Shown here piece by piece: positions 50,640 through 64,000 of a stretch of 64,000 bases of DNA; position 1 is the first letter of the stretch, and every line of letters begins with the position of its first letter. Source of the DNA: Varroa destructor (Eukaryota > Arthropoda > Arachnida > Mesostigmata > Varroidae); the NCBI RefSeq assembly GCF_002443255.2, contig NW_019211456.1, forward strand, positions 15,150,229-15,214,228, given 5' to 3'. The notes beneath the pieces were generated by a model. The model did no database searches. It was not told the origin of the DNA and saw only the letters and a program-made list of their open reading frames with translations. Made by a program: the position numbers and the translations under genes.

Positions 50640-53600
50640 ACACTTCTTTATTGACGTGAAAGTCATTAGTGCTCGTAAAGATAGTGCTCGTTATGGTATC
50701 TGTGAGTGATTCAATTTGGACTAACAGCATCTCTGCTTGATTGTATGGTCGACATAGGCACTTAATTCATGTATGCTTGACATTATCAAGCTCAGTTTAG
50801 TGTTGCCCGCACTGATAAATCTACTCTCTCGTGTATTCATGATTCTGACACAAGAAAGATTCGTCAAAACTTTATGCTACTTTCGATACATGTAAAATAT
50901 ACCGAAATGAGACGCGGCTAACATAGGTTGCTAACTTCATTACGCTTTGTAGCGTTAATCGTATAATAGGGAAAGGTTCAACTTAGAATCGCTTTAGAGT
51001 TAACAACATTGCTGGCTCAAATCGGCCATTGCGACCAATAATATTAATGATAATTCACTATCGCATGCACGCTTTGAAGCGTCTGCCAAAAGTTTTTAGG
51101 GACTGAGCTAATGCTTACATTTATATAACCTGTACTTAATAGTCTTACCCAGTGAGTTGAATAAGTTAAGTAACTTTGGCTAACTAAATAACTGAGCTAA
51201 GTAGCTACGCAATCTCTTATACACTGCATAGACTAGATCAGTCAGTCAACTTTTTCTTCAGCTAGACTTTTTTTTTGCTTTTTAATTAAATATCGACTTG
51301 CAAAGGTGGGCACTTCAAAAATTTTTATTCAAAAAATGTTTGTCCGCTGTCATATGTATATATATATATATATATATACTCGGACCGCCGGATAATCAAT
51401 TGAGAAACTGCAAAGTAATTCCGAATTAAGTCTATATGTCTTTAACGAAATACACCTCCCGAGTTTTAGCTCTAGCACCTAAGCAATGGATGATGACTGG
51501 GTGAATCACTATAAAGGAAATCACTGACATTGTTTGGTATCTCGGCAAATCCAAATCTTGGCAACTTGGCTGGTCTTCGTTACACAGGTAGCTTTAATCG
51601 TATTACGTAACAATAGACGTAGAAATTGAATTTCAGATAAAACCATAGTTTTCACACAACATTATCATCACTTACAGGAATACTGTTGCATAGCTAAAGT
51701 TAGTTAACTTTTTTTTTAATTTTACTGGCTTAATCTTTCGTTACAGACCGATTCATGTAAAACGTTTGTGGGACATGAACAGTTCTCGAGAGAAAGTCAG
51801 CCAGTACTTAGAATCCAATTGTTATAATATATATATAATATTAATCCATCTAATACCTGTTGACTTATGTGTGTAAACATACTATATTCCATTCAACTAA
51901 GGATTCCATGCACGAATCTTTATTTTTGGCGCGCGAATTTGAAAACTTCACTCGGGACCTTATTCGTACACGATCTGGTTCAACAATCACGTTCTGTAAC
52001 AAAGAACACAATTTAACCAAAGCAAATATATTGTTTTGAAATAGCTCTAAATCACAAAAATATTTAGGCTAGTAGTAAGGATTTAAATAAATAGTAATAT
52101 TTTTTATTCGTTAGGGATATGCAAAAGAACATGCGAGAAGGCTTAAAGTCACGTTAAGGTGCTCCATGGATAGCCATTGCCAGTGCACGACGAATATTTT
52201 TCTTTAAAAATTAGTAAGGTGCACAAGGCGTTCTAAATAATGGTACCGATGAACGAATATCAAAAAAATTAATTCTGATCCGAAGAGTATCAACATCGAT
52301 TTGGACTTGGTGGGTCACACTTATAGACAACCAGGATCATTTAAACTTTTTTTTTATTATGAGCATGTTAAACGATGTATTAATACAATGAACTACGCTT
52401 AATACTATGATTTTACGATTAAAAAGACACTGAATACAACAGAATTATGTATGGCTTGAATCGGCCAAAACAAAGGGGGCCTTTTGTGCCATTATAAAGT
52501 GAGTACCAAATGCAGACAATTTCGTAACGAGAAGCATTTAGAACTCGATAGATTTAGGTTTTACATGAGAGAGCTGAAAAGGAATAACCCAAAAAGATGG
52601 CACAATCTATACATTTACTGATTTAGTTACGACTTTATAAGCAACTAATTTTTAACTTGAATCTTAATATCTATCATAGAAATACCAGATTGTGGAGACG
52701 ACGTATTAGGGCGTTGTATTTGTTTCTGTTGTCTACTAAGAGAAAATTCTGTTGGCATTTCAAAAATATTGTCAAATAGTAGTGAAGAAATGGATTACGG
52801 ATCTGTGACTCTTTACGAGGTTTTTGGTAAAAAGTTGTTTCAGCGGACCAAATTTAATGATTAAGGTATTTGACGCAACTGGAGGTCATAGATTGTGTCC
52901 TATGAAGAAAACGGTGGACAGATAATAGTCTGTTCAACTGAACTATCAAATGCGCTGACTTTTCATGATCGTGCTATGGCTTTTTGATGTACATTTTCCC
53001 GTTTGGCAATGAAGACTCTAGGCTTCGAAGATGCAATTGACCTTGTTGATAACAAGAGTTAGCTTCTCTTCATATTCCTACTACTGAATTGTTAATATGA
53101 TTCTGTAGCCAGACAACTAGAGAGACGACACAATTAAGTAGAAACTGTTGCAAGCCGATGCTTTTAGATCCATTCAGCTTCACTAGCACAGTAACAACCC
53201 ATATGGTATCACTCTTTCTACTAACTCGACAACTACCAATAATAACAGCATTAACTTTAAAAATGATTCTGTACCTCTGCGTACAGCACATGAACAAATA
53301 TGGCTATATCCAACACATTACAAGCCTGCGAACAGACATTGAAATATATGCATTATGTACTAATTAGAGTGCCCATTATCATCGAAATAATTACGAATAT
53401 TTAATTTTTTTTTCAAGGTAAAACTATATTTTTATTCATACTGAAGTATTTATTCAACTTCCAAATATTTTTGTACCGTATTCCCTTTAGAGCTGATCTT
53501 CATTCTCTCCAAGTCCGTAACCATGGCTGGCTAGATAAACTCATCGTTTTAGTAATAGTTCTTGAAAGCAAGTTATGGATAATGTATATTAAATAATGAC

Positions 53601-56600
53601 TTTACGTCATTTTTTCGGATAGATATTTTTATGAGGTTATCTGAAGATTTAGTTTATTCAAGAAGAGCATTTAGTTTCGATAAAAAAAAACACTTTTTCC
53701 TGGTATCGACCCAACAAACTGAAAAGCGATCGAAATTGCTGTAATACAAAAAAGGCCCATGACGGAGTAGCAACGATGAACCATAGGAATGGTATACAAA
53801 TGAAGTACTATATTCGATAAATTGCTCTATTTTAGGATGAAGCTATTGCCGGATATCTGTAGACTAATTCAGCTTTATTTAATTTGGCAACACTGAAAAG
53901 GGCTTCCGTCGCCATGAGGAGCCAGCTAATTATCTATGTTGGCTTCTTTTTTAGTTTGAATTTATTGTCTCTCGTGTCTAACTCATACTTTTTTTAAAAC
54001 AACCTACAAACGCCTTTGCTATATACACGAAACGTTATATGTACTACAAAATTACAATCTAAAAAAAAAGTAGTGCACAGTGGAGGTTCACTAACTTGCA
54101 CAAAGTAGTTGCATTTAATTCTGAAGTTTCTTTATTTGATGCGTGTATTTCTCTTATTCTTGCACTGAAAAACAGAAGAACATGTAAACCTTAAACTATG
54201 TATATCGTAAGTAGCTTTGTTCGTGTTCGGCGTCTAAATACCCATTAAAATGTGTACGCTAATGCTTACGGAAATTATCATATTGCAAGCTGAAACGGTG
54301 AGATCTTTATTTTCTGATTTCTGAATGAAGAACACTCTGATTGTACCTAGGTTCATTTACTAATCATTAATCGTTGTTTTTCTAATAAATGTGTCTATTT
54401 CTCGTTAACGTGCTCATTGCTCTCTTACTGGCAGAAGTCGTAACAATTGGAAAAAAGCTGTTTGCACAGAATGTGTTTATGTATGAACTATTCTTACTTT
54501 CTTGTTTCTCGTGCTGCTACGCTGCCAAAGGGTAGATGATCGTTTCTAGACTGTCAATATTTTGTAGATAAGAAAAGTTCAGTGTCTTTTCCCGTTGTGG
54601 TATAACTTCAGAATAGTTAGAGGCAGCAGAAATACTATCATAAGTATGAGGTAAACGCTTTTTACTATCTTATGGCAACACCGTAGATAGAATGGCTGGC
54701 TTATATTAGCCAAAAAGCAATTGCTATCGATTTATGCTTAGCCGACTTAATCTAACTTAGATCAAGAAAAATCTGAAATTTTATTGCCTATAGTTAATAC
54801 GAACCTTATTGGTTGATCGGAAAGTACAATGAGGAAAACCGACTCAGAAAAAACAGATCGCTTGTTGCCGACGGCTATTCACTACTTCCGGCGTTTCAAC
54901 AGACATTGATCGTTGTCCAATGAGAGAGTAGGTAAATGAAAACATTGCAAGTTGCACGAACCCTAATGCCAGCTTGCATACGGGACAGTCAAGTGAACGT
55001 AGGCCGAAGTCTGATACTGCACGTAAAGCCGACTGACGAACCATATCCAAAAGTTGTATACTTCTGCGGTTATTCAAAGAGGCCAAATACAGAGCAAAGC
55101 ATGCACATGGACAGCTATGAGGTACATGATAAACAAGTAAAGCCATACGCACTGAGTGTTCAGAAGCAAAAGGAGATAAGAAGTCTTTATTTTCCATACA
55201 TATAAAACATTGATTACACTCTAGTCGACCTGAACTCTATCAAAACCCGTATAGAGCGCTTTTATACTTTCTATTATGGTCAATTTAAGTTGGAACGTTT
55301 CTGGCGGTGCGGGAAAGTCACCCTGCAATGATCAACCGAACGCGATGTTGATTCGTCCTAAAATCGGAATCGAATTGATACCAGCTCGATACCTTTGCTA
55401 CGAGATCAGGATCGACAGGATTAGAGTTTTCGGTTTTCCAATCAATAAATACCTGGAGAAATGATGGAGCATTCCGGAATGAGGTATGAGTACAGAAGAT
55501 TTCTTCTGCTCGTCTAGTACTCGGCGAATAATAAGAGTAAATACCAGATTTCTCTACATAAGTGTAGTTCTACTTTGTCCATTTATCTAGGCCAATTTCA
55601 ATTCATACAGATTGCGAGTAGATTTTTTTATTAAAATATCCTTGTCATACGTACGGATACAAAAAATACGCTGTTGATCAATGCTGCCAGCTTCTTCTGC
55701 CTTACTAAGTCAAGTAAGGTTTCTTTTCAGCTTAGCTTGCTTACGAACAATAACCGACACGCTAAGTACAGAGGAAACATCAATGTAGCGTCAGCTATAA
55801 ATGTTGGGCTATATGTTTCCTTGCCCATTTGTCTGTTTTTGACCTATCGTTGCTGTTACTGTTATGATTACGACAAATGCTTTTCCATATGTAAAACTAT
55901 TTAAATATTTGGCTATTATCAACATCTGAACGGCTTCAGAGAGCAACCTCAGCGAATTTATTTTGTCCGATTTGCCTCAGTCGTTGATGACCGATGAGGC
56001 AGTGCAATTTAAAAACATGTTACTTAGTCACAGCTGCCTAAAAGATCGGATGTTACATATACGTAAGTTGTCGAATATTTATTTACAGATGTTCATATTT
56101 TTCCTAATCAAGTTCCTACTGCCGTATGCATGAACTAATCCTGGTTCAAGAAACAACGATGTATGCGAGTTACCTTACTCGATATTATTACATTAAAGTT
56201 ATATGGCACTGTTATGGGTAGCTGTTGTGCGTACGGAAAAAGATCAAAATATGTTGTTATTTTCGTAAAATTGAAAATTGCAGGCTAGTCAGGGGAGGCA
56301 TATTCGCGTTTGCTGCAGAATGCTTTAGATTGCAAAGCCAAGATTATGGAAGTTACCTTAGGGATTCAATTTGTTCTTCTGCCAACGGCGAATGCCGCTA
56401 TCGGTAACTTAGAAAAAAAACAGGGACGCAAAGGACGCACCACATTCAGAAATCGAACAAATTAAGTCAAAATTACCCCAATTTTTAAGAGGTCATTATC
56501 TCCAAACAACGTGAGAACTAACACTTCCCTGATGTAGACTAGGTATCTACTTACACATATATGAGTCATTCCGTACTTCACGTTAATGTTGATAGGTGGC

Positions 56601-59600
56601 GCTTTAACAATTCGCCTAATCATTTTTTTCCTTTGACCAAACATGCTAACATAATAACAAACACGGGCATTAGTAACAAAACACACGTTATGACTAACGC
56701 TTTGAAGTTCAATTTATTAGTCCGTAGTAAATCCATCAAAATCATGCTTTTTCGTCCTTAATAAGAAACAACGCGACGACAATTTGTAACATTTTAGATT
56801 CAAGTCGAAATATAATTAGCAGTAAAAAAAGTATTTCCGTTCGTACGTGGCAAATTTAGTTCCCCTGACTAGTAACTGTTCTGAGTAAGAATATAACACT
56901 AGTCTGGTTTTACTGTCTCACTCTTTATCGCTGTTATTACTATCCATTGATGCTCCTTCAGTCGTTCGCATAGACTTCAATGTTCGCAATATATCAGATG
57001 CGCTCAGTAGTCTACCTACACATAGCAATTCCTTTAAGTGTTTTCTCCCTGCTTGCCCCACCTGCTCTTTGTCCTGTGCTCCTGTCACTGTTCGTTGTCC
57101 TGGCACATTTGTTTTTTCGATTCTCCTCTCCTATCGACTACACAGCGCCATCACTTTGAGACAGCAAGCGTCGCTATTTCTCCTCGAAGCGTCTGAATGG
57201 CGGCCGAGGCGACGTCGACATGCTGGGCATTGCCCCGCAATCGCAATATGGGACATGGTCAATACTGGATAGGGTCACCGTTGAAACCAAAGCGCTAATA
57301 AAATCACGAGTGCAACGACGAAGACTCGCCTTACCTATCTAATCCTCTATGTGACTTCGGTTCTGTTCCTCGTAGTCACCTATACGACGCTGCTGTCGGC
57401 ACAGCGCGTACGTTAAGTGCGGTTGTGGGAAGATCAGTTTATCGATCGGATTTAACAATCCTCGCGTGTTTTATCGCTAATACTATCGCTGCAACTCTTT
57501 CTTTATGCAGATTTTGATTTTATTATTGGAAGATCGAGGTGTGGTGGCAAAATGCTTGAGCTAAAATAACGAGCACATTTTCTGTCCGACTCCGTACTGC
57601 TTGCCAGTTTACAGCCCTGTTTCCAGCTTGATTGCTATTTAGATTAGTGTGCCTGTGTATAATCGATACACAGAGCGACAACTATAAGGCGAAACTATGG
57701 TAGACGGTTGATTATTAATGACGACATCTATCCGATTTGTTTGAATGAAAAAAAAATTATTTTTTTTTTAGCATATAGAGCATTTTACGGTGCAGCGATT
57801 TCTTTTTGAGCATCATATCTTGATCTTCAATAGACCATATTTAGCCCACATGTATGTTATGCACGATTCTGTTGTACTATTGTCATTGTATTTTATCGAT
57901 CGAGCATGGTAATTATTAAACTCGTAAGTCGCAAATTTACTCGATGTTTTTTGCCCCGGGCTTTCCCACTTTGAACAACTTTTTTTCTTATAAACTGTGT
58001 CGGCCATTCGCTAGTGCACCTATTCAATTTGTAGCTGCGATTCCTCAATGTAATTCCAAATAATAAAGTACTTAGTTCAATATTGGTGTACCTCGATTGC
58101 CAGAGACCTTCGCAGAATAGTTCTGTATCTCTCCCGTAATTCGCTAGCCTACGAAACTTCATTGTATTTCATTCAATGGTCATCCGTAACGTATTGACAC
58201 ACGTCAACGCGTTTTTTTTTCTACTATCGTATTTACAGTACTTCTCTAACTGGCCAGATGCGCAAAACAACTAGCAGATAAGGAAATGCCTCAAACAAAT
58301 TTTGCATTGATAAGAGCAGCATAATCCACAGTGTTCACTGCGTACACTTAATAGTGAAAATACTATTCTCGGTATACAGCCATCAGACTGTAAACCGTTG
58401 TTTTGCGCTTGTTAAGCCTATTAGTTAGAAGACGATGGCAAAATACTTTTTCAGTCTGTCGTCAGCCATCCGGCTCTATTAACAACTTCAGCGTTAGGTC
58501 CCTCTTCTTCTGCGCTAACTGAAATCTTTAAAACTGTCTACGAAAAAAAATATCGGATATATATAGCAATAACTACAATAATCGCTCAGATGATCACAGC
58601 TGATTTAAGCCTTAAGTTTGATCCAAAAGCAAACACGAAAATAGCGCTTATGGATGTTGCTAAGCTTTTCCGTGTATCAACATACCTTTCAGGCAGGGGG
58701 TATACTTAACGGAAACAATAAACTCGCGACGTAAGAAGTACCATTAGCGATATCTAGTTTTTGTAACACAGAACGCATAAAACTTGCCCCTCTAATCGTT
58801 CCTCTTAAAAGTTTTGTTGGTCAAAACTTAAACAGCAACCAAAGACCTATACATTACCGTATCGATGCATTCTAGAGCCCAAACTTAGACTGCGTAATGC
58901 AGTCGAAGACACTTGATTCTGATATAAAGTTAGATCTAAGACTAGAAGTCGTCGTGCAACTTTAGGCGAATTGACTTTTTAAGTTGCCCACGGCAGCAGT
59001 AGGACGCATCGTCTCTATTCAATGGCTGTTTCCATAGGTGTCTCTAGCTCCATTGAATTAGTACGCATTAGAACGTGCAAAAGCTGATATATTGGTTTTA
59101 TTTTATGTATAAACCTTAATATTCCCTGGAGTGTTTTTTTCGTTGAGCGTCCACTGGCGTCGGTGACCTCTTTGATCATCTCTGATTTGCCACAATGTTA
59201 CCACGAATTAACGCTTACTACTACTGATCGTGCCGGAAAGAGTTTCTCCACTGGTGTCCGATCAACTTTAGCTAACGGAAGTCGATTGAAATTGTTAAAT
59301 ATCGACGTGCATCTTCGGTACGTAATTTCGCATTCTCTGAGATAGCTTTAGGGCAATATTAATAAGAAAATAGAGTTTGTGTTGTTTAATGTCGCCGGTC
59401 AGCGACAGGCCACATTTTTCTTATATGTATCTGTGTAGCGATCAGATCAGTTTTCCACTTAATCGAGACGAATCTACAATGCTCATTCAGTATGGCTGAT
59501 CACAGTTAGTTCCAAAACAAATAGTTCGTCTACGTAATTAACAGCTTCACTCAACGGGAATCCTGCGGCATTTACCAATCAGTTACTTCACTAACGGTCA

Positions 59601-62600
59601 GTCTGAAAAACGTAAACGTATAATGTATTAATATAGACAGCAGTGCTACGATTCGTACTGGCGCTCGCTTGCATCCAGCCCTGCTAGCCTTTCAAGCCGA
59701 AAGCCGCGAAAATGACACGGTCGACAAACGGTATACCCGTTAATCTAAAGTGGAGTTACTTCTTCTGGAAGTGTCAACTTATTCGCAATTTAAAAGGCTT
59801 TTCATATTCATTGCTTTGTTTACGAAACTTTCAACAACCCTCAGAGCTTAGTACTTCAGGCAAGCGCATCGCTGAAAATGACGCACTTCATGACATTCTA
59901 TCAGACGCTATACGTGCAAATAAACATGAAATTATATTTCAAACCTGCGCAACCCGGACCTGTGACAGTTACCGCTGTTGCCAGCGCTACTATAGGTTAA
60001 GTCCTGTTAAACGCGCTGCTTTTAAAATTCAACTTGAAGAAAATGCTTATAATATAGTTTAACTCGCGTATTTAGGAGTGAAATTCTCCAAATTCCTTCA
60101 AGGGCCTTCAACTCTACTGCGCTCAAAAAGTATTTTGCCTTAATAGTGAATAGTCATGATTTTTTTACACTGTTATTTTGTACATTTTTGAAGGGGGCAT
60201 TATTTATTCAGCTAAGCGATGAGAATCTATAATTGAACTAGCAACGAAAGATAAGACGGACGTATGCTTGTAATTGTCGAAAAAAGCATATATGTTCACA
60301 TCGAAACCGCCATAATACTGATATAACCCCTGCTGCTTCATTCTTGGTACTCTCAAATCGTTTATAAATAGTAGGATCTGGGAGTGAATTCAAGAGTCTT
60401 GACATAAAACGTAGTGTTCCAGCAGATCAAAAGAATGGCCTGACCTTAACAAAACAATAACCAGTCACTGATTTTATAGATAAAATTGGTCGTTCTGTTC
60501 TATCGACTGTGTCCCATTATAAGCCAATATATTTTGCACTATAGCTAATTGTGGTGTTTTTTATTGTACACTGTTTTACGTTATGTACGATTATTATGTT
60601 CCGATTTACTTGTTTCTAATAACCATGACAGAAAATACACGACGTCAGGCCTAGATTTGTAACGATCTTCTAGCCGGCCACACGTTCTGTTTTTCTGTAT
60701 ATTATCGACACGTACCTGAGCTTGCGTTCAAAGTAGCGATGTAGTTTGTACTGCTGTCGTTTCTACTGCAATACGTTTCGTTGGGTGAGTTGATCGACGC
60801 TGAGAAAAGCCAGATGCCCTTGTAGTTGCTCTTGTGTCAGCAATGTCTACGCAAAAATTTGCACTTTTTATTATAACATGGAATTTTGCTGTTTTCACGG
60901 ACATTTTGGGAGGAAAACATTTCTTAAATTCGAAACTGTCCAACATGTTTCGGCGACAAACGCGCGTTTTCTGGTGCTTACAACGTATCGCTGACAGAAG
61001 CAGACGACACAAGTGACATCAGCAACAGTTGCAATAACAATAACATCGATAATTACTTACACAATATTCGTCAAAAACATGAAATGCTAGCAATTAAAGC
61101 TTGAATAGATAATGCTAGTTCATGACGCTTGGCTAACTGAGGGCCAAAAGCGTGCTTTACAATGCAGTTGTGAACCCCCCAAACGTTACACGTAACAAAG
61201 CAGCTTGTATAATATTTGGTATCAAGATACCCTAGATTCTATCGTTGGTTACTTAGGCAAAGTTTTCTTTTCATACGTAGTACTGATCGTATCAGTGCGG
61301 AACAGACCCGCCTATTCCTTTCATTGATGGACTTTTCTTAAAAAAAAAAACTAGCAAATACGACTCATATTGCACTCACAAGCTTTAGTGAGGCTGGAGG
61401 GGAAACGAGAACGGAAAACACCGCCTAAATCCAATCGAGATGTAAAAGAGGCAGGGTAAAAGATTGCTTGGTCGAAGCGCAGTGATAAGTGAGTATTCCG
61501 TCGAACGGTGTTAATATATCGGTGGATTAAAAAAGTCTTCAAACAGCTGAGCATAGAGTTTCTTGATTTTAACCATGTTGAGCGTTTGGATTTAGTTAAA
61601 CAATAAACAAAAACAATCGAAAGGCCTTAATAAAATATCCAACGATACCGATAAATGGATGTAAAGATAAAAGTCAATTTTCACGATTAGACCTCTGAGC
61701 CGTCCTGCTGTAATGGTTTCAGTTATAAGTGTTTTGTCCAATTTTATATTAAACTGGCTAGAAGTGGCTAACATGACGCTTGTTCGCTGATCATTAGAGC
61801 TGCCAGAGGAGTTCCATTGACAGTTGTTTAGGGTGCGTACAACTAACGGTTAAAGATCTTCTTCGCAGGCTCTAACTATGCACCGATGCGTTTTTTCGAC
61901 CTTGCAAACACACTGTTATTGTTATATGTCCTCTTTTATAGAGCTAAAGTATACTGGTTAAAATACATGAATCCGGTAAATATATTTACTATTGTTTAAA
62001 TTTGTCTTGTATCGTTTAGTATCGAGGACGGAAGCTAACTATAGTTTTGGAGTAATAATAGAGGGTCTACTGCACCAATGGTGCTTAATGAAAAACGCAT
62101 TTTCAGCACAAAATTCTCTTGTCTTGAATAGTGATTGGACTTATTATACCCGACGGATAGTCCTATTCAATGCTTCACCATCCATACGATATTGAGTTAG
62201 ACAAATGGCGTCCCTTGCCACCATAAATGTCAATTTATATTTATTCTTGATAGCTGTTTGCTAGCTAACAATGGTAGATCACTTTTTGGCCCCCTCGAAC
62301 TAACTTAGAGCTTCACTCAGCGAATCAATATCGAATGTGCTTATAGGTCAGGCCGTAGCCGTATCTTAATAACGGGATTAACGGAAAAGTTACATCCGGA
62401 GCCGCAAAAGAAGGTCTTGCAAAGAGAAAAGCGACGCTGTAACATCTGAAGAGTTAAAATGGCATTGTGATATTGAACGAGAGATATTCCACCTCGTAAT
62501 CGGGAATAATTCTTATCATAGTTACCCACGAGGCGACTCACTGTTCATAAAGCAACCGTATTATGTAAGAAGCAAGCCAATTAAAAAAACAACCCAGCGG

Positions 62601-64000
62601 AACTCTTATGTCGGTTTTTTGTGTGCGTTTTCACTTGTGTCATATAAACACTGGCGGCACAATTTGAATGGCTGATACGTTGTGGTAAAAGATAGGGCAG
62701 CACTCTTGTAGCCTTAAGTTACGCTAAGAAACGGGAGTACGCGCTATCATCGGAGGGTCTAATGTACGAATGCTTTACAAGCTGTCGGCTATTCATATCG
62801 GTAGCGTACGTTCATCATTCCGAGAAGCTCGTATTGTACTGGAACCTGCCTTTCTCCATGCCGGATACCCGGACCTAATTTAATCTATATGACCGCAACA
62901 ATCGTAGAATGATGTAACTTAATTCTACGTTTCAGAGTCTACAAACACTACTATCTCCGCTTATAATTGAATTACTATCCTGGAATAAAAAACAAAACCT
63001 ATACTGCAATGTCCGTACGCGAACGACACAATTTTCTTGCTGTTGTTCCACATAATTTTCATTCTTCGATAAACATCCCGCATGCTAGATAGCAACTAGC
63101 GCCGAGATATCGATCATATTAAAACATTGCTTATTTCGTTCGACATGCTCGCTATTTGACAATAGTAGTACAAGGCCATCTACTCTGTAAACGCCGTTCC
63201 CCTAGATCATGTACTTTACGGTACCCTAGATACTATAATGAGATCTGTGTCTTTACTACAAATTTTACTAAGATTTTTATACTGCCCACTTGGTAAGCAT
63301 GTTGAAGTTGTGCAACGCCAAAATGGTCAATGCCGTTAGATAACCTAAATATACGGCAGAGAGGTTCAACGAAGGCCCACCGGTCTAAAATGATACCGTA
63401 TTTATTTCTGTGAACTCAAAGAAAGCACACGAAAACGTCATATTGAAGGCTTTGTTGTATGGATATCGTCATTTGGATGATGATCTGTGCTAGTTTTGCC
63501 CTGCATGTATAATATGCGCATGAAGATAGTGTGAAAAATGATTCACAAATAAGATGAATTGTTTTTTTGCGTCTAGGTTAGTTTTATGACATTAAAAGCT
63601 GATATGGCAAATTTTGGGATGTTTCTAGTTATGTGCCGTTTGTTGACATGATGCGGTGCTGGAAATCGCTGACAACACACAGCCCCCAGCAACACAAAAA
63701 AAACCCAAATTAGTCTATTTGTTCCAGGTACGTTCATTTGGCGGTGGTAGACTATAATCGAAATTTAATTCTATAGATGCTCGTCGTTATCGTAATAAAA
63801 TGGCAATGCATATTATGCAATAAAATAGGACTGATGCAGAAAACAGTTTTGCGTAACTTCTGTTTGGCTTTCTGTGTCTCTATTGGAATCTCATCACACT
63901 CAGGAGCACAATCCTATTATAATATAGATATATAATATAAACTCAGATACAGCGTCAGAAAATCCAAGAAGGTATTTCGACTGAACTGCTTGTAGATGGT
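50640..64000. other. Gene-free AT-rich stretch to the window end
   Basis: I see no supported gene, RNA gene or recognisable transposon in this 13 kb. Longer open frames (54844-55197 on minus with 54936-55205 on plus; 56918-57272 on both strands; 59712-60062 on plus) have no recognisable domain. The GC-richer patch near 56.9-57.4 kb resembles the stop-poor islands of the netrin introns. Ends of neighbouring genes could be hidden as short exons. Confidence 0.5.
51357..51378. repeat. (TA)11 microsatellite
   Basis: Eleven uninterrupted TA units in gene-free DNA. Confidence 0.95.

Noticed and set aside
54844..55205. Sense/antisense pair of open frames (117 and 89 codons)
   Set aside because: Neither translation shows a recognisable domain, and overlapping open frames on both strands argue for chance.
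59712..60062. 116-codon open frame on the + strand in AT-rich DNA
   Set aside because: It has an acceptable start context and non-repetitive protein, but no recognisable motif, and one such frame in 64 kb is not surprising. It is the first of the rejected frames I would test with RNA data.
1..64000. CRISPR array, prokaryotic operon or defence system
   Set aside because: No spaced direct repeats, no Shine-Dalgarno-led gene series and no such proteins; the split netrin gene shows the DNA is from an animal.

Overview
This window is eukaryotic, not bacterial. No long open reading frames are packed into operons, coding blocks are split by GT...AG introns, and most of the DNA is moderately AT-rich non-coding sequence with microsatellites and decayed transposons. 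The only gene I can recognise with confidence is the 3' part of a netrin (secreted axon-guidance ligand) gene on the + strand. An arthropod is the most likely source: the netrin is single-domain-order and invertebrate-like, it sits in very long introns, and mariner, non-LTR and tRNA-derived SINE relics lie nearby. A chelicerate or mite is possible, but that is inference from general character, not a species call.

Layout. Positions 1-19843 hold no exon I can support. This stretch is most simply the upstream intron of the netrin gene, because the first recognised exon begins inside a codon. At 19844-19993 lies the exon for the third laminin-type EGF repeat (LE3). A 12.5 kb intron follows (19994-32481), with a SINE copy near 20.9 kb, a hairpin at 24.6 kb, GC-rich stop-poor islands and a purine-rich block at 28.9-29.3 kb. 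The last four coding exons cluster at 32482-32529 (48-nt linker exon), 33092-33223, 33441-33632 and 33921-34051 and encode the linker and the C-terminal netrin (NTR) domain, ending in TGA. A candidate poly(A) signal is at 34128-34133. All five splice boundaries seen are phase 1, so every internal exon is frame-neutral if skipped.

From 34.1 kb to the end (about 30 kb) I see no convincing host gene. This region is more AT-rich and contains a broken non-LTR reverse transcriptase fragment (about 34870-35600, +), a decayed mariner transposase (about 39457-40250, -), two further tRNA-SINE-like pieces (about 41.6 and 47.9 kb), a perfect 22-bp-arm hairpin next to a GA microsatellite (43650-43695), and an unexplained block of frame-broken, coding-like sequence on the minus strand (about 49.2-50.5 kb).

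How it works together: the netrin exons encode the part of the ligand that in vertebrate netrin-1 carries a DCC-contacting EGF repeat and the basic heparin-binding NTR tail. The other features are repeats or relics. I found no new multi-gene system; the most useful leads are the symmetric microexon, the very acidic pre-NTR linker, an intron-retention reading frame, the palindrome, and the unidentified 49-50.5 kb block.
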